A stretch of 64,000 bases of DNA from Rhodococcus_G sp042879035. GTDB lineage: Bacteria; Actinomycetota; Actinomycetes; Mycobacteriales; Mycobacteriaceae. Below are positions 18,297 to 26,996 of this stretch, piece after piece. Below the pieces are notes generated by a model. That model was not told the origin of the DNA. It was given only the letters and a program-made list of their open reading frames with translations, and did no database searches. The stretch is taken from contig NZ_JBIAOU010000014.1 in NCBI RefSeq assembly GCF_042879035.1, positions 1-64,000 of the forward strand, given 5' to 3'. Made by a program: the position numbers and the translations under genes. Positions within the stretch are counted from its first letter, which is position 1, and the number at the start of each line of letters is the position of its first letter.

Positions 18297-19499
18297 ATGG
18301 ACGCCGCCACCTTCGTACGCGAGTATCTGCTGCTCGGGCTCGGTTTCGACCGGATCGAGGACGGGTTCGTCGACGCCTTCACCGGTGACCCGGCGTTGCG
18401 TCGGCAGGTGGCGGACGCCCCGCCCCCCGAGCCCCGCGAACTGGCCCGCCGAGCCGCCGGGTTGCGCGCCGAACTGCCGAACGTGGAGTTCTCCGCCGAC
18501 CGCGCCGAATTCCTCGACGTGCACCTGCGCGCCCTGGAGTGCTCCGCCCGCAAGTTCGCCGGTGAGGAAATCGGTTTCGTCGACGAGGTGCACGCCTACT
18601 TCGACGTGCGGATCGAGCCGGGATCGGTCGACGACTACCGCGCCGCGCACCGGGCGATGGACGAGGTGCTCGCAGGCGACGGATCGCAGCCGCTCGCCCA
18701 ACGCCTGCACGCGCACCGGGCGGCCGACGAGATCCCGCCGGAACGTCTGGCCGAATGCGTCGAGGCGTTCTCGTCGGCGCTGCGGGACCTGGTGCGGGCA
18801 CGGTATCCGCTCCCCGAGACCGAACGGGTCGAGTACGAGGTCGTGGGGGACAAGCCGTGGTCCGGGTTCAACTACTACCTCGGCGACTACCGGTCCAAGG
18901 TCGCGATCAACTCGGATCTCAAGCAGCACATGGCGAATCTGCCGCACCTGATCGCGCACGAGGCGTATCCCGGGCATCACACCGAACACTGCCGCAAGGA
19001 AGCCGGTCTGGTCGACTCCGGGCAGGTCGAGCACACCCTTTTCCTGGTCAACACCCCGCAGTGCCTGATGGCGGAGGGGCTCGCCGATCTGGCGCTCGGC
19101 GCGATCGTCGGTCCGGGCTGGGGGAAGTGGGCGCAGGAGATCTACGCCGACCTCGGGCTGCGGTTCGACGGGGAACGCGCGGAGGCGCTGTCGACGGCGT
19201 CGGCGCAACTGCTCGGGGTGCGGCAGGACGCGGCGCTGCTGCTCCACGACCGCGGTCGCTCGCACGACGAGGTCGCGCAGTTCCTGCAGACGTGGACGCT
19301 CGCGACGCCGGAACGCGCGCGGCAGTCGCTGCGGTTCCTGTCCTCGCCGCTGTGGCGGGCGTACACCTCGACGTACGTGGAGGGCTACCGCCTGCTGGGG
19401 TCGTGGCTGGACCGCGCGCAGGACGCCCAGGAACGGGCCGAGCTGTTCGGCAGGCTCCTGGACGAACCGCTCGTCCCGTCGACGCTACGGGTGGCCTGA
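18297..19499 (+). CDS. DUF885-type protein with HExxxPGHH motif
   Basis: A 400-residue soluble protein. LIAHEAYPGHHTEH (His221, Glu222) is the metal-binding helix typical of DUF885 proteins, which resemble zinc carboxypeptidases. No signal peptide is seen, so it should be cytoplasmic. A peptidase role is the best guess, but the family is poorly characterised and this protein is shorter than many members. ATG 18297 chosen. It stands as a single gene 100 bp before glyA. Confidence 0.75.
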   Translation: MDAATFVREYLLLGLGFDRIEDGFVDAFTGDPALRRQVADAPPPEPRELARRAAGLRAELPNVEFSADRAEFLDVHLRALECSARKFAGEEIGFVDEVHAYFDVRIEPGSVDDYRAAHRAMDEVLAGDGSQPLAQRLHAHRAADEIPPERLAECVEAFSSALRDLVRARYPLPETERVEYEVVGDKPWSGFNYYLGDYRSKVAINSDLKQHMANLPHLIAHEAYPGHHTEHCRKEAGLVDSGQVEHTLFLVNTPQCLMAEGLADLALGAIVGPGWGKWAQEIYADLGLRFDGERAEALSTASAQLLGVRQDAALLLHDRGRSHDEVAQFLQTWTLATPERARQSLRFLSSPLWRAYTSTYVEGYRLLGSWLDRAQDAQERAELFGRLLDEPLVPSTLRVA

Positions 19500-19599
19500 G
19501 GTCCCGCTCGTGCAGCTGGGGACACCCGTGGCCGGGGGTCGGTGACCTGGCCCTAGAATAAGAGTGCCCCTGCCCGGCCTTCCGCTTGGAGATCCCTCG

Positions 19600-20913
19600 A
19601 TGACCGCTGTGCCCAGCACCGACGTCAACAACGCTTCGCTCGCCGAACTCGACCCCGAGGTCGCCGCGGCAATGAACGGTGAGCTGGCCCGTCAGCGCGA
19701 CACCCTGGAGATGATCGCGTCGGAGAACTTCGTGCCGCGCGCGGTGCTGCAGGCCCAGGGCAGCGTCCTGACCAACAAGTACGCCGAGGGGTACCCCGGT
19801 CGCCGCTACTACGGCGGCTGCGAGCACGTCGACGTCGTCGAGAACCTCGCGCGCGAGCGCGCCAAGGCCGTCTTCGGGGCCGAGTTCGCGAACGTGCAGC
19901 CGCACGCCGGCGCGCAGGCCAACGCCGCGGTGCTGATGGCGCTGATGAATCCTGGCGAGAAGCTCCTCGGCATGGACCTCGCCCACGGCGGTCACCTCAC
20001 CCACGGGATGAAGCTGAACTTCTCCGGCAAGCTCTACCAGGTCGCGTCCTACGGCGTCCGCGAGGACACCCACGTCGTCGACATGGACCAGGTGCGTGAG
20101 ATCGCCCTCGCGGAGCGTCCGCAGGTCCTCATCGCCGGCTGGTCCGCGTACCCCCGCCACCTCGACTTCGCGGCGTTCCGGTCCATCGCGGACGAGGTCG
20201 GTGCCAAGCTGTGGGTCGACATGGCGCACTTCGCCGGACTCGTCGCCGCCGGGCTGCACCCGTCGCCGGTCCCGCATGCCGACGTGGTCTCCACCACCGT
20301 CCACAAGACCCTCGGCGGGCCGCGCTCCGGCATGATCCTCGCCAAGCAGGAGTGGGCGAAGAAGCTGAACTCGGCGGTGTTCCCCGGCCAGCAGGGCGGA
20401 CCGCTGATGCACGCGATCGCCGCGAAGGCCGTCGCGATGAAGATCGCGGGCACCGAGGAGTTCAAGAACCGCCAGGAGCGCACCCTCGCCGGCTCCCGGA
20501 TCCTCGCCGAGCGTCTCACCGGCTCCGACGTTGCGGGCAACGGCATCACGGTGCTCACGGGCGGCACGGACGTGCACCTGGTGCTGGTCGACCTGCGCAA
20601 CTCCGAGCTCGACGGCCAGCAGGGTGAGGATCTGCTGCACGAGATCGGAATCACCGTGAACCGCAACGCCGTTCCGTTCGACCCGCGTCCGCCGATGAAC
20701 CCGTCCGGCCTGCGTATCGGCACCCCGGCGCTGGCCACCCGCGGTTTCGGCGAGGCCGAGTTCACCGAGGTCGCCGACATCATCGCCACCGCCCTCGCCG
20801 CGGGTGCGGACGCCGACGTGCCCGCGCTGCGTGCGCGGGTGTCCCGGCTGGCGCTGGACTTCCCGCTCTACGACGGCCTCGAGGACTGGGGCCTGCTGTC
20901 CAAGAACGTCTGA
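19600..20913 (+). CDS. glyA: Serine hydroxymethyltransferase
   Basis: A PLP enzyme that interconverts serine and glycine while charging tetrahydrofolate with a one-carbon unit. The 437-residue sequence has PLP Lys236 in TTVHKTLGGPRSG, the N-terminal EMIASENF and the YAEGYPGRRYYGG motif. An in-frame GTG lies 36 bp upstream, but ATG 19600 has a GGAG before it and gives the normal N-terminus. It follows coaA as in M. tuberculosis (glyA1, Rv1093). A strong hairpin follows. Confidence 0.97.
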   Translation: MTAVPSTDVNNASLAELDPEVAAAMNGELARQRDTLEMIASENFVPRAVLQAQGSVLTNKYAEGYPGRRYYGGCEHVDVVENLARERAKAVFGAEFANVQPHAGAQANAAVLMALMNPGEKLLGMDLAHGGHLTHGMKLNFSGKLYQVASYGVREDTHVVDMDQVREIALAERPQVLIAGWSAYPRHLDFAAFRSIADEVGAKLWVDMAHFAGLVAAGLHPSPVPHADVVSTTVHKTLGGPRSGMILAKQEWAKKLNSAVFPGQQGGPLMHAIAAKAVAMKIAGTEEFKNRQERTLAGSRILAERLTGSDVAGNGITVLTGGTDVHLVLVDLRNSELDGQQGEDLLHEIGITVNRNAVPFDPRPPMNPSGLRIGTPALATRGFGEAEFTEVADIIATALAAGADADVPALRARVSRLALDFPLYDGLEDWGLLSKNV

Positions 20914-20926
20914 TTCCCAGCGAGAT

Positions 20927-20955
20927 CGGCCCGCACCTGGTAAAGGTGCGGGCCG
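20927..20955 (+). terminator. Terminator after glyA
   Basis: A perfect 12-bp GC-rich stem (20927-20938 with 20944-20955), 5-base loop, followed by TTCTG, 13 bp beyond the glyA stop. This is the closest to a textbook intrinsic terminator in the window. Confidence 0.85.
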
Positions 20956-21223
20956 TTCTGCGTATTCGGGGATGCAGCGTGACGGCAGTCATGGGTTAAC
21001 GCAACGTTCACCGTGTTGATCGCGCGCTCGGGTGCGTCGCGGACGTAGCGTGCAGTCAACGGGTGACAGGGGACGTCGCCCGTCCGGGAGGTTTCGAGTC
21101 GTGACTGACGCAGCTCAGGGCGAGGGGACCGGCGCCCGGTCCCTGTGGGTCGCAGACCCATCCGGACCGACCGGCCCAGCGAACCGCCACTTGCGCGGGC
21201 GCCGCGACAGTGTAGGAGCCACC
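20956..21223 (+). promoter_or_regulatory. phoH2 upstream region with an in-frame alternative start
   Basis: A 268-bp stretch before the chosen phoH2 start. The frame is open from 21032 and a GTG at 21102 has its own GGGAGG, which would add 41 residues to PhoH2. In mycobacteria a small antitoxin-like ORF, PhoAT, precedes phoH2; this segment may be its counterpart, here fused in frame, or simply untranslated leader. Confidence 0.4.
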
Positions 21224-22531
21224 GTGACCGCAACTCGCTCCGTCCGCACCTACGTTCTCGACACCTCCGTCCTGCTCTCGGATCCGTGGGCTGTCACCCG
21301 GTTCGCCGAGCACGACGTGGTGCTTCCGCTGGTCGTGATCAGTGAACTCGAGGGCAAGCGCCACCACCACGAACTGGGATGGTTTGCGCGCGAGGCGCTT
21401 CGGATGCTCGACGACCTCAGACTCGAGCACGGACGGCTGGATCAACCGGTACCGATCGGCTCCGACAACGGAACCCTGCAGATCGAACTGAACCACACCG
21501 ATCCGGCGGTCCTGCCCGTGGGATTCCGCACCGACTCGAACGATTCGCGGATCCTCGTGTGCGCGTTGAATCTCGCCGCCGAGGGCCGTGACGTGGTGCT
21601 CGTCAGCAAGGACACCCCGCTGCGGGTCAAGGCGGGCGCCGTGGGTCTGCCCGCCGACGAGTACCACGCCCAGGACGTCGTCACCTCCGGGTGGACGGGC
21701 ATGGCCGAACTCGACGTCGCGTCCGAGCGCATCGACGAGTTGTTCGCCGACGGTGTGATCGATCTGGACGAGGCGCGGGAGATGCCGTGCCACACCGGTA
21801 TCCGCCTGCTCGGTGGCCGGTCCAGTGCACTCGGCCGGGTCACCCCCGACAAGCGGGTGCAGCTGGTGCGGGGCGAGCGGGAGGCGTTCGGTCTGCACGG
21901 CCGGTCGGCGGAACAGCGCGTCGCGCTCGACCTGCTGCTGGACGAGAGCGTCGGCATCGTCTCCCTCGGCGGCAAGGCCGGTACCGGCAAGTCGGCGCTC
22001 GCGCTGACCGCCGGTCTCGAGGCGGTCCTCGAACGCCGCACCCACCGCAAGGTCGTGGTGTTCCGGCCGCTCTACGCGGTCGGTGGGCAGGAGCTCGGCT
22101 ACCTGCCCGGCAGCGAGAGCGAGAAGATGGGGCCGTGGGCGCAGGCCGTCTTCGACACCCTCGACGGCCTCGCCAGCCCGGAGGTGATGGACGAGGTGAT
22201 CAGCCGCGGGATGCTGGAAGTGTTGCCTCTCACGCATATTCGTGGCCGGTCGCTGCACGACTCGTTCGTCGTCGTCGACGAGGCGCAGTCGCTCGAACGC
22301 AACGTGCTGTTGACGGTGCTGTCCCGGCTGGGCAGCGGGTCGCGGGTGGTCCTCACCCACGACGTCGCGCAGCGCGACAACCTGCGGGTGGGCAGACACG
22401 ACGGTGTCGCCGCGGTGATCGAGAAGCTCAAGGGGCACCCGCTTTTCGCGCACATCACCCTGACCCGCAGCGAGCGGTCGCCGATCGCCGCCCTGGTCAC
22501 CGAGATGCTCGAGGAGTTCGGCCCGGCGTAG
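21224..22531 (+). CDS. phoH2: PhoH2: PIN-domain RNase fused to PhoH helicase/ATPase
   Basis: A 435-residue two-domain protein. The N-terminal PIN domain (about 1-140: YVLDTSVLLSDP, then DSNDSRIL and LVSKDTPLR with the acidic residues) should cut RNA; the C-terminal PhoH domain (about 230-435) has Walker A GKAGTGKSA (about 250-257) and Walker B VVVDEAQS. Mycobacterial PhoH2 is known to unwind and cleave RNA in an ATP-dependent way and behaves as part of a toxin-antitoxin-like pair. GTG 21224 has GGAG at good spacing and matches the mycobacterial N-terminus; GTG 21102 would give a longer form. It is the last gene of the Rv1074c-Rv1095 syntenic block. Confidence 0.94.
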   Translation: MTATRSVRTYVLDTSVLLSDPWAVTRFAEHDVVLPLVVISELEGKRHHHELGWFAREALRMLDDLRLEHGRLDQPVPIGSDNGTLQIELNHTDPAVLPVGFRTDSNDSRILVCALNLAAEGRDVVLVSKDTPLRVKAGAVGLPADEYHAQDVVTSGWTGMAELDVASERIDELFADGVIDLDEAREMPCHTGIRLLGGRSSALGRVTPDKRVQLVRGEREAFGLHGRSAEQRVALDLLLDESVGIVSLGGKAGTGKSALALTAGLEAVLERRTHRKVVVFRPLYAVGGQELGYLPGSESEKMGPWAQAVFDTLDGLASPEVMDEVISRGMLEVLPLTHIRGRSLHDSFVVVDEAQSLERNVLLTVLSRLGSGSRVVLTHDVAQRDNLRVGRHDGVAAVIEKLKGHPLFAHITLTRSERSPIAALVTEMLEEFGPA

Positions 22532-22542
22532 ACGGCTCCGCC

Positions 22543-22590
22543 GCCTGTGCGTGAGTTCGGTAGTCCTGGCTACCGAACTCGTGCACAGGC
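22543..22590. terminator. Long bidirectional hairpin after phoH2
   Basis: A 21-bp stem with two G-U pairs (22543-22563 with 22570-22590) and a 6-base loop fills the gap between phoH2 and a convergent gene. Its 18-bp lead-in (22534-22551) is identical to 7885-7902. Confidence 0.8.
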
Positions 22591-22591
22591 G

Positions 22592-23041
22592 CTAGGCGCC
22601 CGACAGGTAGCCGGCGGAGCGGCCCCCGCGGCGCCCCAGGACGGCTCGTGCGATGCCGACCGCGGTGCCGCGGAGCAGGTTGCGAATGCTGAAGTAGTCG
22701 CGCCACACCGCGATCCGGCCGTCCCGGATCTCGAAGGTGCCGCACACCCAGAACTCGAGGCTCACCGCGCCGATCCGCAGGAGGTCGGTGCGTTCGGTCA
22801 GCACCACGTCGCCGTCGGCGGCGATGTTGTGCACGATCACGTCGAACCCGAACCGGGGCGAGTCCAGGGCGCGGATGGACCGTGCCACGCGGGCCTTGCC
22901 CCGCAGTGTCGGGAATCCCACGTTGGTCCACACGATGTCGTCGGTGAGCATCGCCACCGTCGCGTCGGCGTGTCCCCGCGCGAGCGAGGCGAGGAAGGAC
23001 TCGACGATCGTGGCCGAGTCGGTGTCGGCGTGCGTGGTCAT
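22592..23041 (-). CDS. Limonene-1,2-epoxide hydrolase-like / SnoaL-fold protein
   Basis: A 149-residue single-domain protein of the NTF2/SnoaL fold. The segment VLTERTDLL followed by WVCGTFEIRDGRIAVWRDYF resembles the Arg-Asp...Asp catalytic set of limonene-1,2-epoxide hydrolases such as mycobacterial EphG, so it may open an epoxide or a bulky lipid oxide. The fold is used for many other jobs, so the substrate is open. No signal peptide. It is divergent from the L,D-transpeptidase gene over 102 bp. Confidence 0.72.
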   Translation of the reverse strand: MTTHADTDSATIVESFLASLARGHADATVAMLTDDIVWTNVGFPTLRGKARVARSIRALDSPRFGFDVIVHNIAADGDVVLTERTDLLRIGAVSLEFWVCGTFEIRDGRIAVWRDYFSIRNLLRGTAVGIARAVLGRRGGRSAGYLSGA

Positions 23042-23143
23042 GCGGCAGATCCTGTCAGTCCCGGCGTCGCAGGTTCGCCGATTCGGGAAGTCTCGGATTC
23101 CTCCAGCGTTTGACGGGGACGCCGGAGCAGGTCAGGATGCAGT

Positions 23144-23797
23144 GTGCGAAATGTGATGTCAGTCATATTTTCGACCATGGTCGCGACGGTGCTCGCGCTG
23201 CTCTGCGTCCCGCACGCGGCCGCGCAGGGCCCCTGGTTCGCCGGCCGCGTCGGCGTCGCCACCCAGGTGGTCGCCGTCAACGGCACCGGCGGCTCGAACG
23301 CCACACTCGAGGCCTGGCAGCGGTCACCGGTCGGGTGGCACAGGGTCTCCCCGTCACTGCCGGCCCTGGTCGGTGAGGCCGGGTTCACGGACCGGGCCCG
23401 GGACGGGTTCCCGGCGACCCCGACCGGGGTGTTCAGCCTCGACGCCGCGTTCGGCACCGCGCCGAACCCGGGTGGCGGGTTGCCCTACAGCACGGTGGGC
23501 CCCGACGACTGGTGGGACGGGGACCCGGACAGCGCCACGTACAACACCCATCAGGTCTGCGCGCCGGGCACGTGCGCGTTCGACGAGGACTCCGCCGAGC
23601 AGCTGCAGATCCCGGCCTACACGTACGCGGTGGTGATGGGGGTCAACAAGGAACGGATCCCCGGTGACGGCGGCGCGTTCTTCCTCCACGTCGCCAACGG
23701 GGAGCCCACGCTGGGGTGTGTGGCGATCGACGAGACGTCCCTGGCCTGGCTGATCCGTTGGCTGCAGCCCGGAGCTGTGATCGCGATCGAGGCGTGA
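23144..23797 (+). CDS. Secreted YkuD-type L,D-transpeptidase-like protein
   Basis: A 217-residue protein with an N-terminal signal peptide (hydrophobic 8-20, cut likely after HAAAQ). The C-terminal part carries FFLHVANGEPTLGCVAIDE, matching the His...Gly-Cys catalytic motif of YkuD domains that form 3-3 cross-links in peptidoglycan. It is shorter than the classical mycobacterial Ldt enzymes and lacks their extra Ig-like domains; similar single-domain proteins are common in Rhodococcus. GTG 23144 has AGGA upstream; ATG 23156 is possible. It ends one base before the convergent dhbE stop, so no terminator can fit between. Confidence 0.78.
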   Translation: MRNVMSVIFSTMVATVLALLCVPHAAAQGPWFAGRVGVATQVVAVNGTGGSNATLEAWQRSPVGWHRVSPSLPALVGEAGFTDRARDGFPATPTGVFSLDAAFGTAPNPGGGLPYSTVGPDDWWDGDPDSATYNTHQVCAPGTCAFDEDSAEQLQIPAYTYAVVMGVNKERIPGDGGAFFLHVANGEPTLGCVAIDETSLAWLIRWLQPGAVIAIEA

Positions 23798-23798
23798 C

Positions 23799-25439
23799 TC
23801 AGCGGACGGTGAGCAGCTGACGCAGGTCCTTGCGGCTCGTCTTCCCGACGCCGGTTTCGGGGAAGGCGTCGAGCACCTGCACCTTGTCGGGGATCTTCCA
23901 TGCGGCCAGCCCGCGTTCGCGCACGAACGCCCGGATCTGCGCGGTGGTCGGTGGGTTCGCCTCGTCGGCGGCGAGCACGAACGCGCAGGTGCGTTCGCCG
24001 AGGTACTCGTCGGCGATCGCGACGACGACGGCGTCCCGGACCGCGGGGTGGGCGAGCAGGTGTTCCTCGACCTCCTCCGCCGAGACCTTCTCGCCGCCCC
24101 GGTTGATCCGGTCGACGGCGCGGCCGCAGACGACGATGTTGCCGCCCTCGTCGAAGCGGACGACGTCCCCGGTGCGGTACCAGCCGTCGGCGGTGAACGA
24201 GCGGGCATTGGCCTCCGGGTTCCGGTAGTAGCCGCGAATCGTGTACGGGCCCTGGGTCAGCAGTTGTCCCTCGGCACCGGCGGGGACGTCCTCGTCGTTG
24301 TCGTCGACGACGCGGATCCGATCGTGCTCGGACATCGGCCGGCCCTGGGTCGTCGTGATCACCCGGGCGGGGTCGTCGAGGCGGGTGTAGCAGACCAGCC
24401 CCTCGGCCATGCCGAAGACCTGCTGCAGTTGTGCGCCGAGCGCCGGTTCGATGCGGGCGGCGAGTTCGTCCGGGCATCGGGCGCCGCCGACGAGGACGGT
24501 GGTCAGCGAGGAGATGTCGTGGGGGTGGCCCCGTTCGGCGGTCTCCGTCCAGAGCCTGGCCAGCGGGGGCACCAGGCCGGTCATCGTGACACCCGTCCGC
24601 TCGATCATCGGGAAAGCGGTCGACGGGGCCGGGGCGAGCGTCAGCACGACGGTGCCGCCCGCGACGACGGCGCCGAGGATGCCCGGCGAACTCATCGGGA
24701 AGTTGTGTCCGGCGGGCAGGGTGGCGAGGTAGACGGTGTCCGCGGTGACACCGCAGATCTCGTTGCTGCGGACCACGCTGTAGAGGTAGTCGTCGTGGGT
24801 GCGGGGAATGAGTTTGGGGATGCCGGTGCTGCCGCCCGACAACTGCAGGAACGCGACGGCGGCCGGGTCGGACGGGGTGAAGTCGCGTGAGTCGCCGCGG
24901 ACGGCGCTGAAGTCGACGGTGCCCTCCGGGGCGGGGGAGTCGGTGTCGGGGACACAGATCACGGTCCGCAGGCTCGGTGTGCTCGACGCGACCTCGACCG
25001 CGAGTGCGGCGTGGTCGAAGCCCTCGTGGTGGTGTGCGATCACGATCGCGACGGCTTCGGAGGCGGCCGCGAGCGCGGAGAGTTCGGCGCAGCGGTGTGC
25101 GGGCAGGCAGAACACCGGCAGTGCGCCGAGGCGGAACAGTGCGAAGACGGTCGCGACGTACTCGGCCCGGTTGGGTAGCTGGACCATCACCCGATCGCGG
25201 GGCCGGACGCCGAGGTCGGCGAGTCCGGCGGCCAGTTCGTCGACGCGGGTGTGGAGTTCGGTGTAGGTCCAGGTCGTGTCGGCGTCGACGACGGCGACGG
25301 CGTCGCCTCGGGTGGTCACGGTGTCCCGTAGTACGTCGTCGAAAGTCTTTCCGGCCCAGATGCCTTCGCTGCGGTAGTACTTCGCGTCCGCCGCGGGCCA
25401 GTGGGTGAACTCGACCGGGCTGCCGGACTCGTCGGACAC
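23799..25439 (-). CDS. dhbE: 2,3-dihydroxybenzoate-AMP ligase (siderophore aryl-acid adenylation enzyme)
   Basis: A 546-residue stand-alone adenylation enzyme that should activate DHB with ATP and load it on an aryl carrier protein, here encoded at 54758-54988. ATP-binding SGGSTGIPKLIPR, aryl-acid motif GHNFPMSSPG, FGMAEGL and the final Lys motif GVGKTSRKDLRQL are present. My reading of the specificity pocket is N-F-S-G-L-G-V-V-C; the N and S fit DHB enzymes, while F and C are seen in salicylate enzymes and G and L are unusual. The DHB dehydrogenase next door makes DHB the likely substrate. GTG 25439 follows GGAAGGGG. A candidate IdeR box lies between it and the divergent dhbA. Confidence 0.92.
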   Translation of the reverse strand: MSDESGSPVEFTHWPAADAKYYRSEGIWAGKTFDDVLRDTVTTRGDAVAVVDADTTWTYTELHTRVDELAAGLADLGVRPRDRVMVQLPNRAEYVATVFALFRLGALPVFCLPAHRCAELSALAAASEAVAIVIAHHHEGFDHAALAVEVASSTPSLRTVICVPDTDSPAPEGTVDFSAVRGDSRDFTPSDPAAVAFLQLSGGSTGIPKLIPRTHDDYLYSVVRSNEICGVTADTVYLATLPAGHNFPMSSPGILGAVVAGGTVVLTLAPAPSTAFPMIERTGVTMTGLVPPLARLWTETAERGHPHDISSLTTVLVGGARCPDELAARIEPALGAQLQQVFGMAEGLVCYTRLDDPARVITTTQGRPMSEHDRIRVVDDNDEDVPAGAEGQLLTQGPYTIRGYYRNPEANARSFTADGWYRTGDVVRFDEGGNIVVCGRAVDRINRGGEKVSAEEVEEHLLAHPAVRDAVVVAIADEYLGERTCAFVLAADEANPPTTAQIRAFVRERGLAAWKIPDKVQVLDAFPETGVGKTSRKDLRQLLTVR

Positions 25440-25488
25440 TGCTGCACACCCCTTCCGGCCGTGCCCGGTCGCACGAACCAATCGTCCA

Positions 25489-25507
25489 TAAGGATAGCCT
25501 ATGCTCA
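25489..25507. promoter_or_regulatory. Candidate IdeR iron box between dhbE and dhbA
   Basis: Starts TAAGGATAGCC and matches 15 of 19 positions, by eye, of the IdeR consensus TWAGGTWAGSCTWACCTWA. The right half is weak. It covers the dhbA start codon and lies 50 bp upstream of dhbE, so it could repress both under iron-replete conditions. Confidence 0.6.
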
Positions 25508-26280
25508 TGAACGTGGATGGAGTGACCGGGCGGACGGTCCTGGTGACCGGCGCGGCCGGAGGTATCGGCGGCGCGGTGGCGAGCCTGTTCGACCGGACCG
25601 GGGCCACCGTGGTCCGCTGGGATCTCGACGGCAGCGCGGCGGCCGACGTGCAGGCGGGCGAGGTGCTCGCCGTCGACGTCGCCGTCGCCGACGCCGTCTC
25701 CGCCGCATTCGACGCCACCGAAGCGGCGGTCGGACCGATCTCCATTCTGGTGCACGCCGCCGGTGTCCTGCGTACCGGCTCCGGAATGGACCGCGGCGAC
25801 GACTGGGCGACGTGCATGGCGGTCAACGCGACCGGAACCCGCAACGTCGCGGGCGAAGCCGCCCGCCGCCTCGTGGCGGCCCGCGCCGCAGGCGCGGATC
25901 CCGGTGTGATCGTGGGTGTTTCGTCGAACGCGGCACCGACCCCGCGCACCTCGATGGCCGCCTACGGCGCCTCCAAGGCGGCGGCGACCGCCTACCTGCG
26001 CAGCCTCGGCCTCGAACTCGCGCCGCACGGCATCCGGTGCAACGTCATCTCGCCCGGGTCCACGGACACCCCGATGCTGCGCGGGATGTGGACCGGCGAC
26101 GACGAGTCCGCGGACGTGATCGCGGGCGACGCGTCCGCGTTCCGCCTCGGCATCCCGCTCGGCCGGCTGGCGCAGCCGGAGGACATCGCGCAGACCGCGC
26201 TGTTCCTGTGCTCGGACGCCGCCCGCCACGTCACGCTGCACGACCTCCGGGTCGACGGCGGCGCGACGCTCGACATGTGA
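25501..26280 (+). CDS. dhbA: 2,3-dihydro-2,3-dihydroxybenzoate dehydrogenase
   Basis: An SDR-family NAD-dependent enzyme (259 residues) that oxidises 2,3-dihydro-DHB to DHB, the last step of the aryl cap of catechol siderophores. The nucleotide-binding TGAAGGIGGA loop and the catalytic Tyr-x3-Lys in AYGASKAAA are intact. The exact SDR substrate rests on context: isochorismatase is 37 bp downstream and the DHB ligase is divergent. The ATG at 25501 overlaps the iron box; ATG 25507 or GTG 25513 could also start the protein. Confidence 0.9.
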   Translation: MLMNVDGVTGRTVLVTGAAGGIGGAVASLFDRTGATVVRWDLDGSAAADVQAGEVLAVDVAVADAVSAAFDATEAAVGPISILVHAAGVLRTGSGMDRGDDWATCMAVNATGTRNVAGEAARRLVAARAAGADPGVIVGVSSNAAPTPRTSMAAYGASKAAATAYLRSLGLELAPHGIRCNVISPGSTDTPMLRGMWTGDDESADVIAGDASAFRLGIPLGRLAQPEDIAQTALFLCSDAARHVTLHDLRVDGGATLDM

Positions 26281-26317
26281 CCCGGCACCACCTTTCGACA
26301 ACGAACAGGAGACCCGC

Positions 26318-26971
26318 ATGGCGATTCCGCCGATCGCTCCCTACGACCTGCCCCGCCGCGACGAGGTGGCCGCCGACCGGGTGGACTGGGTTCTCGACCC
26401 GTCGCGCTGCGCGCTGCTGATCCACGACATGCAGAAGTACTTCATCGACGCCTACCAGGCGGATCGCGAACCGATCTCCACGGTGGTCGCGAACATCTCC
26501 GCGATCCGGGATGCCTGCACGCAGGCCGGGATTCCCGTCGTCTACACGATGCAGCCGGGCGACCAGCATCCGTCCCGGCGTGGCATTCTCGCCGACTTCT
26601 GGGGCGACGGGATGACGTCGGGCCGCGACACCGAGGTGATCGACGAACTGACTCCGCGGCAGTCGGACATCGAGGTCACCAAGTGGCGGTACTCGGCGTT
26701 CCAGCGCACCGACCTGCGACAGCTGCTCGGTCACTTCGGCCGTGACCAGCTCATCGTCACCGGCGTCTACGCCCACATGGGCTGCATGATCAGCGCGACG
26801 GAGGCGTTCATGAGCGACGTCGCCCCGTTCATGGTGTCGGACGCCACCGCCGACTTCACGCGCGAGGAGCACCTGATGGCCCTGGACTACGTGGCCAAGC
26901 GGTCCGGTGTGGTCCCGACGACGGCCGACGTGGTCGCCGCGCTCGGCGCCGCGGAGGCCGTGGCGGTCTGA
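26318..26971 (+). CDS. dhbB: Isochorismatase, free-standing (no carrier domain)
   Basis: Hydrolyses isochorismate to 2,3-dihydro-DHB and pyruvate. The 217 residues comprise only the isochorismatase domain, with the catalytic triad Asp37 (LLIHDMQKYF), Lys122 (VTKWRYSAF) and Cys156 (YAHMGCMISA). EntB, DhbB and VibB normally continue into an aryl carrier domain of about 75 residues; here the protein stops after the hydrolase and the carrier is a separate gene 28 kb downstream. AGGAG precedes the ATG. Likely co-transcribed with dhbA; convergent with dhbC over 25 bp. Confidence 0.94.
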   Translation: MAIPPIAPYDLPRRDEVAADRVDWVLDPSRCALLIHDMQKYFIDAYQADREPISTVVANISAIRDACTQAGIPVVYTMQPGDQHPSRRGILADFWGDGMTSGRDTEVIDELTPRQSDIEVTKWRYSAFQRTDLRQLLGHFGRDQLIVTGVYAHMGCMISATEAFMSDVAPFMVSDATADFTREEHLMALDYVAKRSGVVPTTADVVAALGAAEAVAV

Positions 26972-26996
26972 GCGGTCCGAACCGTCGCCCCGGCGG

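Noticed and set aside
23799..25439. Salicylate rather than DHB as substrate of the aryl ligase
   Set aside because: Some pocket residues look salicylate-like, but the neighbouring dehydrogenase and isochorismatase make DHB, and no salicylate synthase is present.
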